DNA of 37,488 nt from JBAXPW01 sp037132015 (GTDB lineage Bacteria > Patescibacteriota > Microgenomatia > UBA1406 > GWC2-37-13), in assembly GCA_037132015.1 (NCBI GenBank), contig JBAXPW010000007.1:1-37488 (forward strand), given 5' to 3'. Positions within the stretch are counted from its first letter, which is position 1. Each line of letters starts with the position of its first letter. Below the pieces are notes generated by a model. The model was not told the origin of the DNA and searched no databases. It was given only the letters and a program-made list of their open reading frames with translations. A program made the translations under genes and the position numbers. Positions 12,222-19,108 of the stretch are shown piece after piece.

Positions 12222-12614
12222 ATGAAACGCTCATGTCTAAAAAAGAAATCAAAACAAAAAATAAGTGTAATACAACGACATCTATGGGAAGAATGCAAAA
12301 GGATAATAAGAGCGAAATATGGGAATGTGTGTTATACCTGCGGGGCAAAAGGTCTGACCTCGTCAAACTGGCAAACAGGACATATGCTGGCAAAGGCTTC
12401 AGTTGGAGCATATCTAAAATACGACCTGAGAGTTCTGCGACCACAATGCTTCAGGTGCAATATCCATTTAGGGGGTGCTGGGGCGATGTTTGTGGAGAAT
12501 ATGAGACTTCGGGAGGGCAATGCTTATGTGGACTTGATTTTTTTGGACAAACAGAAAACAGTCAAGGCGTACGATTGGTACGAGCAGTTATTAAACGAAT
12601 ATAAAAACTTATGA
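12222..12614 (+). CDS. ninG: NinG/Rap-like recombination endonuclease
   Basis: The basic N-terminus (KRSCLKKKSKQKISVIQ) leads into a helix (LWEECKRIIRAKYGN) and the zinc/HNH-like core. The core has CYTCGAKG (C near residue 37), SNWQTGHMLAK with the conserved GH, LRVLRPQCFRCN with the second Cys pair, and HLGGAG. This order matches lambda NinG (Rap), which cuts branched recombination intermediates. A C-terminal helix (YDWYEQLLNEYKNL) completes it. It starts a run of small genes joined by ATGA overlaps. Together with ERF it supports phage-encoded recombination. Confidence 0.8.
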   Translation: MKRSCLKKKSKQKISVIQRHLWEECKRIIRAKYGNVCYTCGAKGLTSSNWQTGHMLAKASVGAYLKYDLRVLRPQCFRCNIHLGGAGAMFVENMRLREGNAYVDLIFLDKQKTVKAYDWYEQLLNEYKNL

Positions 12615-12787
12615 ACCCAATACAACCACTAAAACAACAATTTAAAATAGACGAGGACAAGGGATTCGTAAAAGACCAGATATTAGAACGCTGTCGTTCC
12701 GAAGATAATTACACGCATTGTAAAGGTTTTCCATTAACAAGTTACGAAGATAAAAAGGATATTTTGTGTCCTAGAATAACCAAATGA
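12611..12787 (+). CDS. Hypothetical protein, 58 aa
   Basis: Overlaps NinG and the next ORF by ATGA at both ends. It contains two widely spaced Cys/His pairs (LERCRSEDNYTHC) and a later single Cys (DILCPRITK), possibly metal-binding. Not recognised. Confidence 0.55.
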   Translation: MNPIQPLKQQFKIDEDKGFVKDQILERCRSEDNYTHCKGFPLTSYEDKKDILCPRITK

Positions 12788-12924
12788 AAAAGAATATTAC
12801 AACATTATTGTTTGCACAAAAAGAAAAATATACTAAACAGGAAAAGAAAAAGCTAATATGGTGGGCAAAACACGAGATTAAAGAATACGAGAGATTTATA
12901 GAACATATTAGGAAAACCAAATGA
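12784..12924 (+). CDS. Small basic helical protein, 46 aa
   Basis: Overlaps its neighbours by ATGA at both ends. It is Lys-rich and helical (KYTKQEKKKLIWWAKHEIK) with a WW pair. Not recognised. Confidence 0.5.
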   Translation: MKKNITTLLFAQKEKYTKQEKKKLIWWAKHEIKEYERFIEHIRKTK

Positions 12925-13214
12925 TACAAGATAAATATAATCAAATGAATAAACAAACATACGAAATAAAAATTGGAGATAAATATGGAGTTACTATTGC
13001 TGTTGGTAGTCCACTTCAAAAGGCATTATATAATAATTTTGAAGCACAAAAGCAACTAAATGAAGTAATAGATTTATTGAAAAAGCAAATACTACAAGCA
13101 TTTATAAACGAATTAGAATCAAATTCAAACAAAGATGGCAGTATAAGTCCAAATCTTCAGCACTGGATAGAGTCAAAGAAAATACAATTATCAACTATAA
13201 TAAAAGAGATATAA
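12921..13214 (+). CDS. Hypothetical protein, 97 aa
   Basis: Residues 12-36 form a likely beta hairpin (YEIKIGDKYGVTIAVGSPL). Residues 37-97 are mainly helical (FEAQKQLNEVIDLLKKQIL) with a polar loop. It is part of the ATGA-linked early run after NinG. No family recognised. Confidence 0.6.
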   Translation: MIQDKYNQMNKQTYEIKIGDKYGVTIAVGSPLQKALYNNFEAQKQLNEVIDLLKKQILQAFINELESNSNKDGSISPNLQHWIESKKIQLSTIIKEI

Positions 13215-13215
13215 T

Positions 13216-13284
13216 ATGTTCAAAGATACATCATTCCAGTATTACAACGAATACAAACAAGCATTTTTTAACATTAACAAGTAA
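13216..13284 (+). CDS. Possible 22-aa peptide
   Basis: An aromatic, Lys-containing peptide (MFKDTSFQYYNEYKQAFFNI) starts 1 nt after the previous stop. It fills the gap before the next gene. Too short to judge. Confidence 0.25.
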   Translation: MFKDTSFQYYNEYKQAFFNINK

Positions 13285-13295
13285 TAAATAAAGAT

Positions 13296-13493
13296 ATGAA
13301 AACAGAAATTTGTAAAGACATAGGGTGTGCAGATATAAATTGTGAACAATGTAAAAACTTAAAAGGAACTTGTTTCAAACATAGTCCACCAAGAGATAGA
13401 AAGTTTGATAAAGATATGTATGTAAGCCGTGCCGTGGCGATGGGTGCGGAACCAGAGGAAGCAATTAAACATTGGGAAGATAAGAATAAATGA
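13296..13493 (+). CDS. Cys-rich small protein, 65 aa
   Basis: Six Cys in the first 31 residues (ICKDIGCADINCEQCKNLKG, then TCFKH) suggest one or two metal sites. The rest is charged, with RAVAMGAEPEEAIKHWEDK resembling a short helical adaptor. Its TGA overlaps the next ATG. Function unknown. Confidence 0.6.
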   Translation: MKTEICKDIGCADINCEQCKNLKGTCFKHSPPRDRKFDKDMYVSRAVAMGAEPEEAIKHWEDKNK

Positions 13494-13618
13494 AGCGTAA
13501 AAAACCAAATGAAGATGAATTGTGTAGCTGGGATTTTTGTACTTCATGTATAAATTATAGGATTAAAAACAAGATGCCTATGCATAAATTAAAGTCGCAT
13601 AAGTATATAAAGAAATGA
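13490..13618 (+). CDS. Small Cys-containing basic protein, 42 aa
   Basis: Three closely spaced Cys (LCSWDFCTSC) are followed by a basic tail (KLKSHKYIKK). It is ATGA-linked at both ends. Possibly a small metal-binding protein. Confidence 0.5.
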   Translation: MKRKKPNEDELCSWDFCTSCINYRIKNKMPMHKLKSHKYIKK

Positions 13619-13734
13619 AGAATAAATGTATAACCTGCAACAAAGAAATACAGAAAACGTCAAAGAAGAATGGTCGGTGGCGTTATTGTAGCGAGGAATG
13701 TAATAAATTATTAAAGAAAGGAATAACAAAATAA
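13615..13734 (+). CDS. Zinc-ribbon microprotein, 39 aa
   Basis: CITC and, about 18 residues later, YCSEEC make a compact Cys4 ribbon, with the basic stretch KTSKKNGRWR between the pairs. It starts in overlap with the preceding stop (ATGA). Similar tiny ribbons occur at 5368 and 16029. Nucleic-acid binding is plausible but not shown. Confidence 0.55.
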   Translation: MKNKCITCNKEIQKTSKKNGRWRYCSEECNKLLKKGITK

Positions 13735-13736
13735 AC

Positions 13737-13916
13737 ATGAAAAACAAACAAATAGCACAATATGGTTTAGGATCAGTAATAATTTTAGTATTAGCATTGA
13801 TGTCAGGAGGCGAAACGCAAGAAGGTATAGTAATGTTTTTATATTATGCAGGGGCAATAGGTATTTGGGTATTTGGAATTTGGGGGCTAGTAAGATTAAT
13901 TAAGTCAAAAGACTAG
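13737..13916 (+). CDS. Small two-helix membrane protein, 59 aa
   Basis: Two hydrophobic segments, about residues 10-22 (GLGSVIILVLALM) and 31-52 (IVMFLYYAGAIGIWVFGIWG), are joined by a short polar turn. It ends the early run, two bases after the zinc-ribbon gene. It could act in superinfection exclusion or as a second holin; neither is shown. Confidence 0.5.
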   Translation: MKNKQIAQYGLGSVIILVLALMSGGETQEGIVMFLYYAGAIGIWVFGIWGLVRLIKSKD

Positions 13917-13935
13917 ACATTATAAATAATAGGTA

Positions 13936-13941
13936 TATAAT
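13936..13941 (+). promoter_or_regulatory. TATAAT box 6 nt before ATG
   Basis: TATAAT followed by six bases and the ATG at 13948 again predicts a leaderless transcript. It would drive the DUF1617-like gene and the chaperonin gene behind it. Confidence 0.55.
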
Positions 13942-13947
13942 ATAAAC

Positions 13948-14304
13948 ATGAAAGTAAAATTATCACAAGTGGTAAACTCGTCCGAAGATATTAAAAAGTT
14001 ATTGGAGGTTAAACTTCCTGTTAAAGTTTCGTACAGATTGAGTCGTTTAGTTTCTAAATTACAGCCATATTTAACTATTTATGAAGCAAAACGAAATGAA
14101 TTAGTTAAAGAATTTGGAGAAGCACCGGATAAAGAAGGCAATGTAAAAGTAAAAGATCCAGAGAAGCTAAAACAATTTATGGCTAAATTTAGTGAATTAC
14201 TATCTGAGGATATTGATATTGATTTTGAAAAGATAAAGATTGACACTCTAGGAGACATGAGTATCGAGCCAAAACTTTTATTAATTGACTTTATTTTTGA
14301 ATAA
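13948..14304 (+). CDS. DUF1617-like phage protein, 118 aa
   Basis: The pattern LSQVVNSSEDIKKLLEVKLP, then VSYRLSRLVSKLQPYLTIYE, KRNELVKEFGE, a charged loop, and DIDIDFEKIKIDTLGD is like a small family of helical phage proteins that I associate with DUF1617. Its function is unknown. It stands under a promoter-like box, and its TAA shares one base with the ATG of the chaperonin gene, so the two are translated together. A link to packaging or folding is suggested by context only. Confidence 0.6.
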   Translation: MKVKLSQVVNSSEDIKKLLEVKLPVKVSYRLSRLVSKLQPYLTIYEAKRNELVKEFGEAPDKEGNVKVKDPEKLKQFMAKFSELLSEDIDIDFEKIKIDTLGDMSIEPKLLLIDFIFE

Positions 14305-15824
14305 TGAGTACAAAAATTTCATTGACGGGCTTATCAGCTCGCACAAAAGCCATTAAAGGAATGAGTTATGTTGCTGATAGAGTAAAAGCATCAATCGGCC
14401 CATTTGGAGAGAACCATTTATCTGAAAAGAGCAATACAATCAGTAATGATGGAGCTTTTATTGCAGAACATCTAGCACCAACGATCAAAGATGAGTTTGA
14501 AAAGCGTGGAGCTTTGGTAGTTCAACAGAATGTAGCAAAGATAAACGACATAGTAGGAGATGGTAGTTCTACCGCATGGGCTTTACATGATGACATAATC
14601 AAAGAAATTATACGTTATTTACCAAACGACAAGAGTATTAAGGCTAAAAAGACATATTCAGAGGTAGCTAAGATGCTTAACAAGGCTAAAGATGAGGTAA
14701 TAAAAGAGCTAGGAGCTATGGCAACACCTATAACTTCCAAAGAAGAGCTTATTAAAAGTGCTTTAGTTTCAGTAGAAGACGAAGCGGTAGCAGAATTACT
14801 AGGAACACTACAATGGGAACTCGGTCCGGAAGGCAGAATAATAGCTGAAGAGGTAAACGATACCAAAAGTTCTGTAGAAAAAGTAAATGGAATAATGTTA
14901 GACAATGGTTTTGGAGCTACACATCTAGTAACTAACCCAGAGAAGCAAAGTCTTGAGGTAAATGACATGCAGTGTATTCTAACTAACTACACTATCGGAG
15001 TAGAAGAGATAGATTTGTTAAAAGAAAATATATTCAAACAGCTAATAGCTCAAAAGAAAATAGGGGTTATACTTATCGCTAGAGCTTTCACAGCAGACGC
15101 TATTAAGAGATGCCAAGAGTCTTCACAAGCAAGATTTGTTATTTTCCCTATTAATGCCCCATATACGGATCAAAGAGAAATAATGAGAGACATAGAAACT
15201 GTAACAGGCGGAAGGTATATTGATACAGAAGAGAATAGTTTAGAAGATATTTATATCACAGACGTAGGATTTATAAAAAGACTTGAGGCCACAATGTTTA
15301 AAGCTATTGTAACGGGTATAGAAGATGAAAATTCAAAGGCAAGAGTTGCTAAAAGAGTAGAACTTCTTAAAAAGAAACTAATAGGAGAGCAATCAGACTT
15401 TATGAAAAGAGCTTTAGAAGAAAGAATAGCCCAACTTACTAATGGTTTTGGTATATTAAAGGTAGGTTCTCTCTCTTTAACAGACAGACAAAGACTAAAA
15501 GATAAATGTGATGATGCAGTAAATGCAGTTAGATTGGCCCTAAAAGGTGGCACAGTCAAAGGTGCAGGTTTAGCATTAAAGGAAATAAGTGATAAAATGG
15601 AAGAAGGAAACATACTCAAAAGACCTTTGTTAGGTGTATATAATCAAATAATAAGTTCAGCACCAGAAGACTTTAAGATAGAAGATTGGGTACGAGATCC
15701 AGTTATCCTATTACAGACAATCATAGAAAAGACTTGTGCTTTCTGCCCTACATTTGCAAGTATAGGCTCTATTGATACAAGCCCAAACCCAGAAAAGTGT
15801 CATTGCAATATAAAAAATGAATAA
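14304..15824 (+). CDS. groEL: Phage-encoded GroEL-like chaperonin (Cpn60)
   Basis: The 506-residue protein follows the GroEL order. VKASIGPFGENHLS corresponds to the VxxTLGPKGRNV nucleotide loop. ISNDGAFIAEHL follows, then the ATPase signature NDIVGDGSST (residues 81-90, D86 matching GroEL Asp87). An apical domain occupies about residues 185-365. KCDDAVNAVRLALKGG carries the catalytic Asp398 equivalent, and GGTVKGAGLAL the conserved GG...AGG-like segment. It is shorter than bacterial GroEL (about 540) and lacks the GGM tail. Instead it ends with C478xxC481 and C499-H-C501, a possible metal site. No GroES gene is seen nearby. It precedes terS and terL, so folding of capsid or terminase proteins is a reasonable role. 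Confidence 0.88.
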   Translation: MSTKISLTGLSARTKAIKGMSYVADRVKASIGPFGENHLSEKSNTISNDGAFIAEHLAPTIKDEFEKRGALVVQQNVAKINDIVGDGSSTAWALHDDIIKEIIRYLPNDKSIKAKKTYSEVAKMLNKAKDEVIKELGAMATPITSKEELIKSALVSVEDEAVAELLGTLQWELGPEGRIIAEEVNDTKSSVEKVNGIMLDNGFGATHLVTNPEKQSLEVNDMQCILTNYTIGVEEIDLLKENIFKQLIAQKKIGVILIARAFTADAIKRCQESSQARFVIFPINAPYTDQREIMRDIETVTGGRYIDTEENSLEDIYITDVGFIKRLEATMFKAIVTGIEDENSKARVAKRVELLKKKLIGEQSDFMKRALEERIAQLTNGFGILKVGSLSLTDRQRLKDKCDDAVNAVRLALKGGTVKGAGLALKEISDKMEEGNILKRPLLGVYNQIISSAPEDFKIEDWVRDPVILLQTIIEKTCAFCPTFASIGSIDTSPNPEKCHCNIKNE

Positions 15825-15969
15825 AGACGAAGAAGACAAATTAAGAGAAAAAGCTAAAATAATGATTGAAAGATGTGATGATATTTTGGATTTAATTGAT
15901 ATAAAATTAGGAAATCCTGAAAGAGTATTGCTGAGACATTTATTTGATAATATGAAACAAAATGGATAA
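15817..15969 (+). CDS. Small acidic helical protein, 50 aa
   Basis: The start lies inside the end of the chaperonin gene (8-base overlap). The protein is charged and helical (MNKDEEDKLREKAKIMIERC) and ends RVLLRHLFDNMKQNG. It could be a small partner of the chaperonin, but it has no GroES features (no mobile-loop motif or beta-barrel pattern). Confidence 0.45.
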   Translation: MNKDEEDKLREKAKIMIERCDDILDLIDIKLGNPERVLLRHLFDNMKQNG

Positions 15970-16039
15970 AGATATAATAAACTTAATAGAATCTTAAGAA
16001 GCAGTAAGCAACCTATTGAAAGAATTAAATGCAAGATAA
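15962..16039 (+). pseudogene. Tiny ORF interrupted by in-frame TAA
   Basis: From ATG 15962 the frame reads MDKDIINLIES, a TAA at 15995-15997, then EAVSNLLKELNAR and a second stop. The two parts together look like one amphipathic helical peptide broken by one stop. A short coding accident is equally possible. Confidence 0.2.
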
Positions 16040-16136
16040 ATGTCCACAATGCAATAAGAAGGTGAAAGGAGCTAAGTATTATATAGCTGAATTAAAACAA
16101 TGGTTATGTAAGTACTGTTATTTTAAAAAGAAATAA
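16029..16136 (+). CDS. Zinc-ribbon microprotein, 35 aa
   Basis: CPQC and, after 18 residues, CKYC form a Cys4 ribbon with a basic C-terminus (YFKKK). It lies between the chaperonin and the terminase genes. Function unknown. Confidence 0.5.
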   Translation: MQDKCPQCNKKVKGAKYYIAELKQWLCKYCYFKKK

Positions 16137-16144
16137 AATAGTGT

Positions 16145-16150
16145 TATAAT
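16145..16150 (+). promoter_or_regulatory. TATAAT box before terS
   Basis: TATAAT lies 10 nt before the ATG at 16161, so the transcript would have a leader of only about 4 nt. No clear -35. Confidence 0.45.
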
Positions 16151-16160
16151 ATAAAAATAA

Positions 16161-16553
16161 ATGACAAGTATTAACGCACAACAAGTGGCCAGAGATATAT
16201 CTGAAACTATCCGAAACGGCGAAAAGGTAAATTTAGGAGAAATCATAAGAGAAAATGGATATGCAGAAAGTACATCTGAGAAGCCAAAATTAGTTACAGA
16301 AACAAAATCCTTCAAAGAGGCTATTGAGCCCATTGTAGATAAGATGAAAATAGAACGACAAAGATTAATGGATTCTATTACTACAAAGAATTTAGATGAA
16401 GTAACATATAAAGATTCTGTAAGCTCAATAGATACTTTAACTAAGAATATTCAGCTCCTTTCAGGAAAAGACACCGAGAGAAAGACTTTAATATTAGAGG
16501 ATAAAGAACAAATAGATAAAGCTATAGATGCAATCATACAAGCAGAAAATTAA
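16161..16553 (+). CDS. terS: Terminase small subunit-like protein
   Basis: Residues 1-40 (NAQQVARDISETIRNGEKVN, LGEIIRENGYAEST) form a helix-turn-helix-like DNA-binding region. Residues 45-80 carry VTETKSFKEAIEPIVDKM, and residues 80-115 (DEVTYKDSVSSIDTLTKNIQLLSGK) the oligomerisation helix typical of a family of small terminase subunits. It directly precedes, and overlaps by 26 bases, the large subunit, the usual gene order. Role: recognises the packaging site and feeds DNA to the large subunit. Confidence 0.75.
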   Translation: MTSINAQQVARDISETIRNGEKVNLGEIIRENGYAESTSEKPKLVTETKSFKEAIEPIVDKMKIERQRLMDSITTKNLDEVTYKDSVSSIDTLTKNIQLLSGKDTERKTLILEDKEQIDKAIDAIIQAEN

Positions 16554-17667
16554 GGACACGATATTAGAAGGAACTAATGCTCAAAAGCAATACCTTTTTT
16601 CATTTACGAATAGCGATAATACAGAAAGAGTAGCATTAAAGTTTAAGTTATTTACTCAGACTAACTTCAGAAGATACTTTAAAGGAAAAGGAGCATCATT
16701 CCATGATGAGATGCTAAACAATCTGATCAAGTCTTATAGAGGAGAAAGGAATATAAACATAGCATTCAGAGGAAGTTCAAAGACCACACTCACTAAATTG
16801 TTTGTGGTTTTTGTGCTTTTAAATGATATAGACCATCACCGAAGATATTTAAAGGTGCTCTCAAGGGATATAAAGAACCCAAAACAGATAGTAACAGACG
16901 TTTTTAACCTTTGCTTAGAGATGAGACCTTTATATGGAGATGTGTTTGAGAAGGATGGAGACATCAAAAGAGAAGAGACAATGAGTTCATTCACTATGAA
17001 GAGTGGTGTTAAGTTTACAGCAGGTACAGTAGGTCAATCACAAAGAGGACATGCACAAGATGCTTATAGACCAGATTGGATTTGGTTTGATGACATAGAA
17101 GACAGAGAGTCTATAAGTTCACAGGTAATAACTGAAGGCATTATAAGTAGAATAGATGAAGCTATCACCGGACTTGCTAAAGGCGGAAGTTGGACTGTAA
17201 CAGGAAACTACATAAGCGAATATGGAGTGATGCAATGGTTTTTAGATAAAGAGAATACTATCAAACAGATAACACCAATATTAAGAGATGACAAGGCAAC
17301 ATGGGATATTTATTCTTTAGCAGAGATAGAGATATTTAAAAAGGATAGTGAAGACTTCTTCGGTGAATATCTCTGTTTAAAACCCGATACTTTAATTTGG
17401 ACAGAAAAAAAATTAAAAGAGATTAAAGATATAAAGGCGGGTGATTTAGTTTGGACACATCTTGATAGATTACAAAAAGTTTTAAAGGTATTTGAAAATC
17501 AATCTGATGATTTGATTGATATTACTATTGAGGATAAAATTACTACTATAACTAAAAATCATCCTATACTAGTATTAAGAGATAATAAGCAAGACTGGAT
17601 ACAAGCAGGAGAATTAACCTTAGATGATTTGCTTTTAATAATCCCTCGTGATAAACTTACTATATGA
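16528..17667 (+). CDS. terL: Terminase large subunit ATPase part fused to N-terminal half of a split intein
   Basis: Residues 1-282 are the packaging ATPase. FRGSSKTTL (80-88) stands where Walker A is expected but is degenerate (GSSKTT), and DWIWFDDIED (183-192) is Walker B with the catalytic acid. At C283 the terminase sequence (FFGEYL) changes to an intein start. CLKPDTLIWT...IKAGDLVW is block A, with Cys1 as splicing nucleophile, and TITKNHPILV (H345) is block B. The ORF ends after 97 intein residues with TGA, overlapping the ATG of an endonuclease gene. The C-terminal half is at 18247. Trans-splicing would give FFGEYL joined to CDPTRSEG. Until then the motor is in two chains. Confidence 0.9.
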   Translation: MQSYKQKIKDTILEGTNAQKQYLFSFTNSDNTERVALKFKLFTQTNFRRYFKGKGASFHDEMLNNLIKSYRGERNINIAFRGSSKTTLTKLFVVFVLLNDIDHHRRYLKVLSRDIKNPKQIVTDVFNLCLEMRPLYGDVFEKDGDIKREETMSSFTMKSGVKFTAGTVGQSQRGHAQDAYRPDWIWFDDIEDRESISSQVITEGIISRIDEAITGLAKGGSWTVTGNYISEYGVMQWFLDKENTIKQITPILRDDKATWDIYSLAEIEIFKKDSEDFFGEYLCLKPDTLIWTEKKLKEIKDIKAGDLVWTHLDRLQKVLKVFENQSDDLIDITIEDKITTITKNHPILVLRDNKQDWIQAGELTLDDLLLIIPRDKLTI

Positions 17668-18260
17668 AAACAATAAAATATGGGTTATGGAAAGTTATAA
17701 ATGAGGAAAAAATATATGTAGGTGAAAGAGTTTATTTAATGTGTCAATGTGACTGTGGAACAATTAAAAAAGTAATTATTAAAAATTTAAAGTCAGGAGT
17801 TAGTCAAAGTTGTGGTTGTATTCGTTCAAAAAACTTAATAGAAAGAAATACTAAACATAATAAAAGACATACAAAAATTTGGAGAATATGGCAGGCAATG
17901 AAAAATCGTTGTTATAATAAAAATTTTACTCAATATGAACGATATGGAGGTAGGGGAATAAAAGTATGTGATAGCTGGAAAAATGAATTTATTTCTTTTT
18001 ATAAAGATATGGGCAATCCGCCAGTTGGAAAAACTTTAGATAGAATTGATAATAATGGTAATTATGAACCTTCTAACTGTAAATGGTCAACACCAAGAGA
18101 ACAGATGAGAAATAAAAGTTCAAACCACAAGATAAATGGTATTTGTATTACAGATATTAGTAAAAGTCTTGGAGGAGGACACGCTTTAGTGGGTAAAAGA
18201 TTAAAAAGAGGCTGGTCAGTAGAAATGGCAACAACTCTTAAAACAAATGCAAACTTATAA
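17664..18260 (+). CDS. Free-standing HNH/AP2-type homing endonuclease between split-intein halves
   Basis: Residues 20-55 carry CQCDCG and SQSCGC, a zinc-ribbon-like N-terminus seen in phage HNH/AP2-type proteins. Residues 70-150 hold the conserved core: WRIWQAMKNRCYN, YERYGGRGIKVCDSW, TLDRIDNNGNYEPSNCKW and STPREQMRN, including the D-R-I-D-N and N-C-x-W residues. A C-terminal helical segment (ITDISKSLGGGHALVGKRLK) resembles NUMOD-type DNA-binding modules. The start overlaps the stop of the N-terminal terminase gene (ATGA), and the end overlaps the next ATG by 14 bases. The endonuclease presumably spreads the whole split cassette into intact terL genes. Confidence 0.85.
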   Translation: MKTIKYGLWKVINEEKIYVGERVYLMCQCDCGTIKKVIIKNLKSGVSQSCGCIRSKNLIERNTKHNKRHTKIWRIWQAMKNRCYNKNFTQYERYGGRGIKVCDSWKNEFISFYKDMGNPPVGKTLDRIDNNGNYEPSNCKWSTPREQMRNKSSNHKINGICITDISKSLGGGHALVGKRLKRGWSVEMATTLKTNANL

Positions 18261-19041
18261 AATACAAAAAATAGAACCATCTAAATATAAAGGATTAGTC
18301 TATAATCTTGAAGTAGAAAATGACAACAGCTACCTAACAGAAATGCTTACTGTTCATAATTGTGATCCTACAAGAAGCGAAGGAAAGTTCTTTGATTTAG
18401 ATAGAATAGAAGCTGATATGAAGAAATGCAGAAAGCCTTTGCATAAGATAGGCGATACGAAGTATTATTTTGGATATTTAAGTCACCATAGATATGGAAT
18501 GGGAGCTGATACAAGTGAAGGAGTTGGGCTAGATAGCAATGCTTTAGCTTTGTTTAACTTCACAACAGGCGACCTAGTAGCCACGAACCATAGCAATACA
18601 ATCAAGCCAGAGTTATTTGCACATGAGCTTAAGAGAGTTGGAAATGAGTATGGAGAATGTATTATTGCCCCCGAAATCAATAACATGTCAGGCGGAATAG
18701 TGATAATAACATTAAAGAACATCTACAATAACATCTTTCGTAACATAGATAGAACAAAGTTCAAAGAGGTAGAGACATTACAATTAGGCTGGCATACAAA
18801 TAGTCGTAGTAAGCCACAAATGTTTATGGATTTTAGACGAGATTATAATGATGGACTTATCCACATATATGATGAGCAGGTTTTAAAAGAAATGAAGAGC
18901 TATGCTAATAGCGATATAGTAGAAAATGTAAAAAGTAAGGTAACAAGACACTTCGACTTATTAACTTCTGTGGTAATAGCATGGCAAATGAAATCTGAGA
19001 CAGAGAGAATTAAGGGTGTGACAGTAAGTTATACGTTATAA
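18247..19041 (+). CDS. terL: C-terminal half of split intein fused to terminase large subunit nuclease part
   Basis: Residues 1-38 are an intein C-half. YKGLVYNLEVENDNSYLTE is block F, and LTVHN (H37, N38) is block G, followed by C39 as the +1 nucleophile. The 97+38 residues of the two halves add up to a normal mini-intein, split at the usual endonuclease insertion point. From C39 the terminase resumes (CDPTRSEGKFFD). The nuclease domain shows YGMGADTSEGVGLDSNALAL (first acidic residues of the RNase H-like fold), IIAPEINNMSGG, and HFDLLTSVVIAWQM near the end. It cuts the concatemer during packaging. The portal gene follows. Confidence 0.9.
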   Translation: MQTYKIQKIEPSKYKGLVYNLEVENDNSYLTEMLTVHNCDPTRSEGKFFDLDRIEADMKKCRKPLHKIGDTKYYFGYLSHHRYGMGADTSEGVGLDSNALALFNFTTGDLVATNHSNTIKPELFAHELKRVGNEYGECIIAPEINNMSGGIVIITLKNIYNNIFRNIDRTKFKEVETLQLGWHTNSRSKPQMFMDFRRDYNDGLIHIYDEQVLKEMKSYANSDIVENVKSKVTRHFDLLTSVVIAWQMKSETERIKGVTVSYTL

Positions 19042-19044
19042 ACA

Positions 19045-19072
19045 TTTACATTGCATTTTAAAGTAGTATAAT
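19045..19072 (+). promoter_or_regulatory. Sigma70-type promoter before portal
   Basis: TTTACA (19045-19050), 16-bp spacer, TATAAT (19067-19072), preceded by TAG as in the other boxes. It leaves about a 30-nt leader containing TTATTAACTT. It probably drives the structural genes. Confidence 0.65.
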
Positions 19073-19108
19073 ATAAATAAGAATTATTAACTTTTAACAA
19101 AAATTAAC

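Noticed and set aside
12233..12604. Alternative 123-codon frame inside ninG
   Set aside because: The other frame carries all the NinG-like Cys/His motifs; this one has none.
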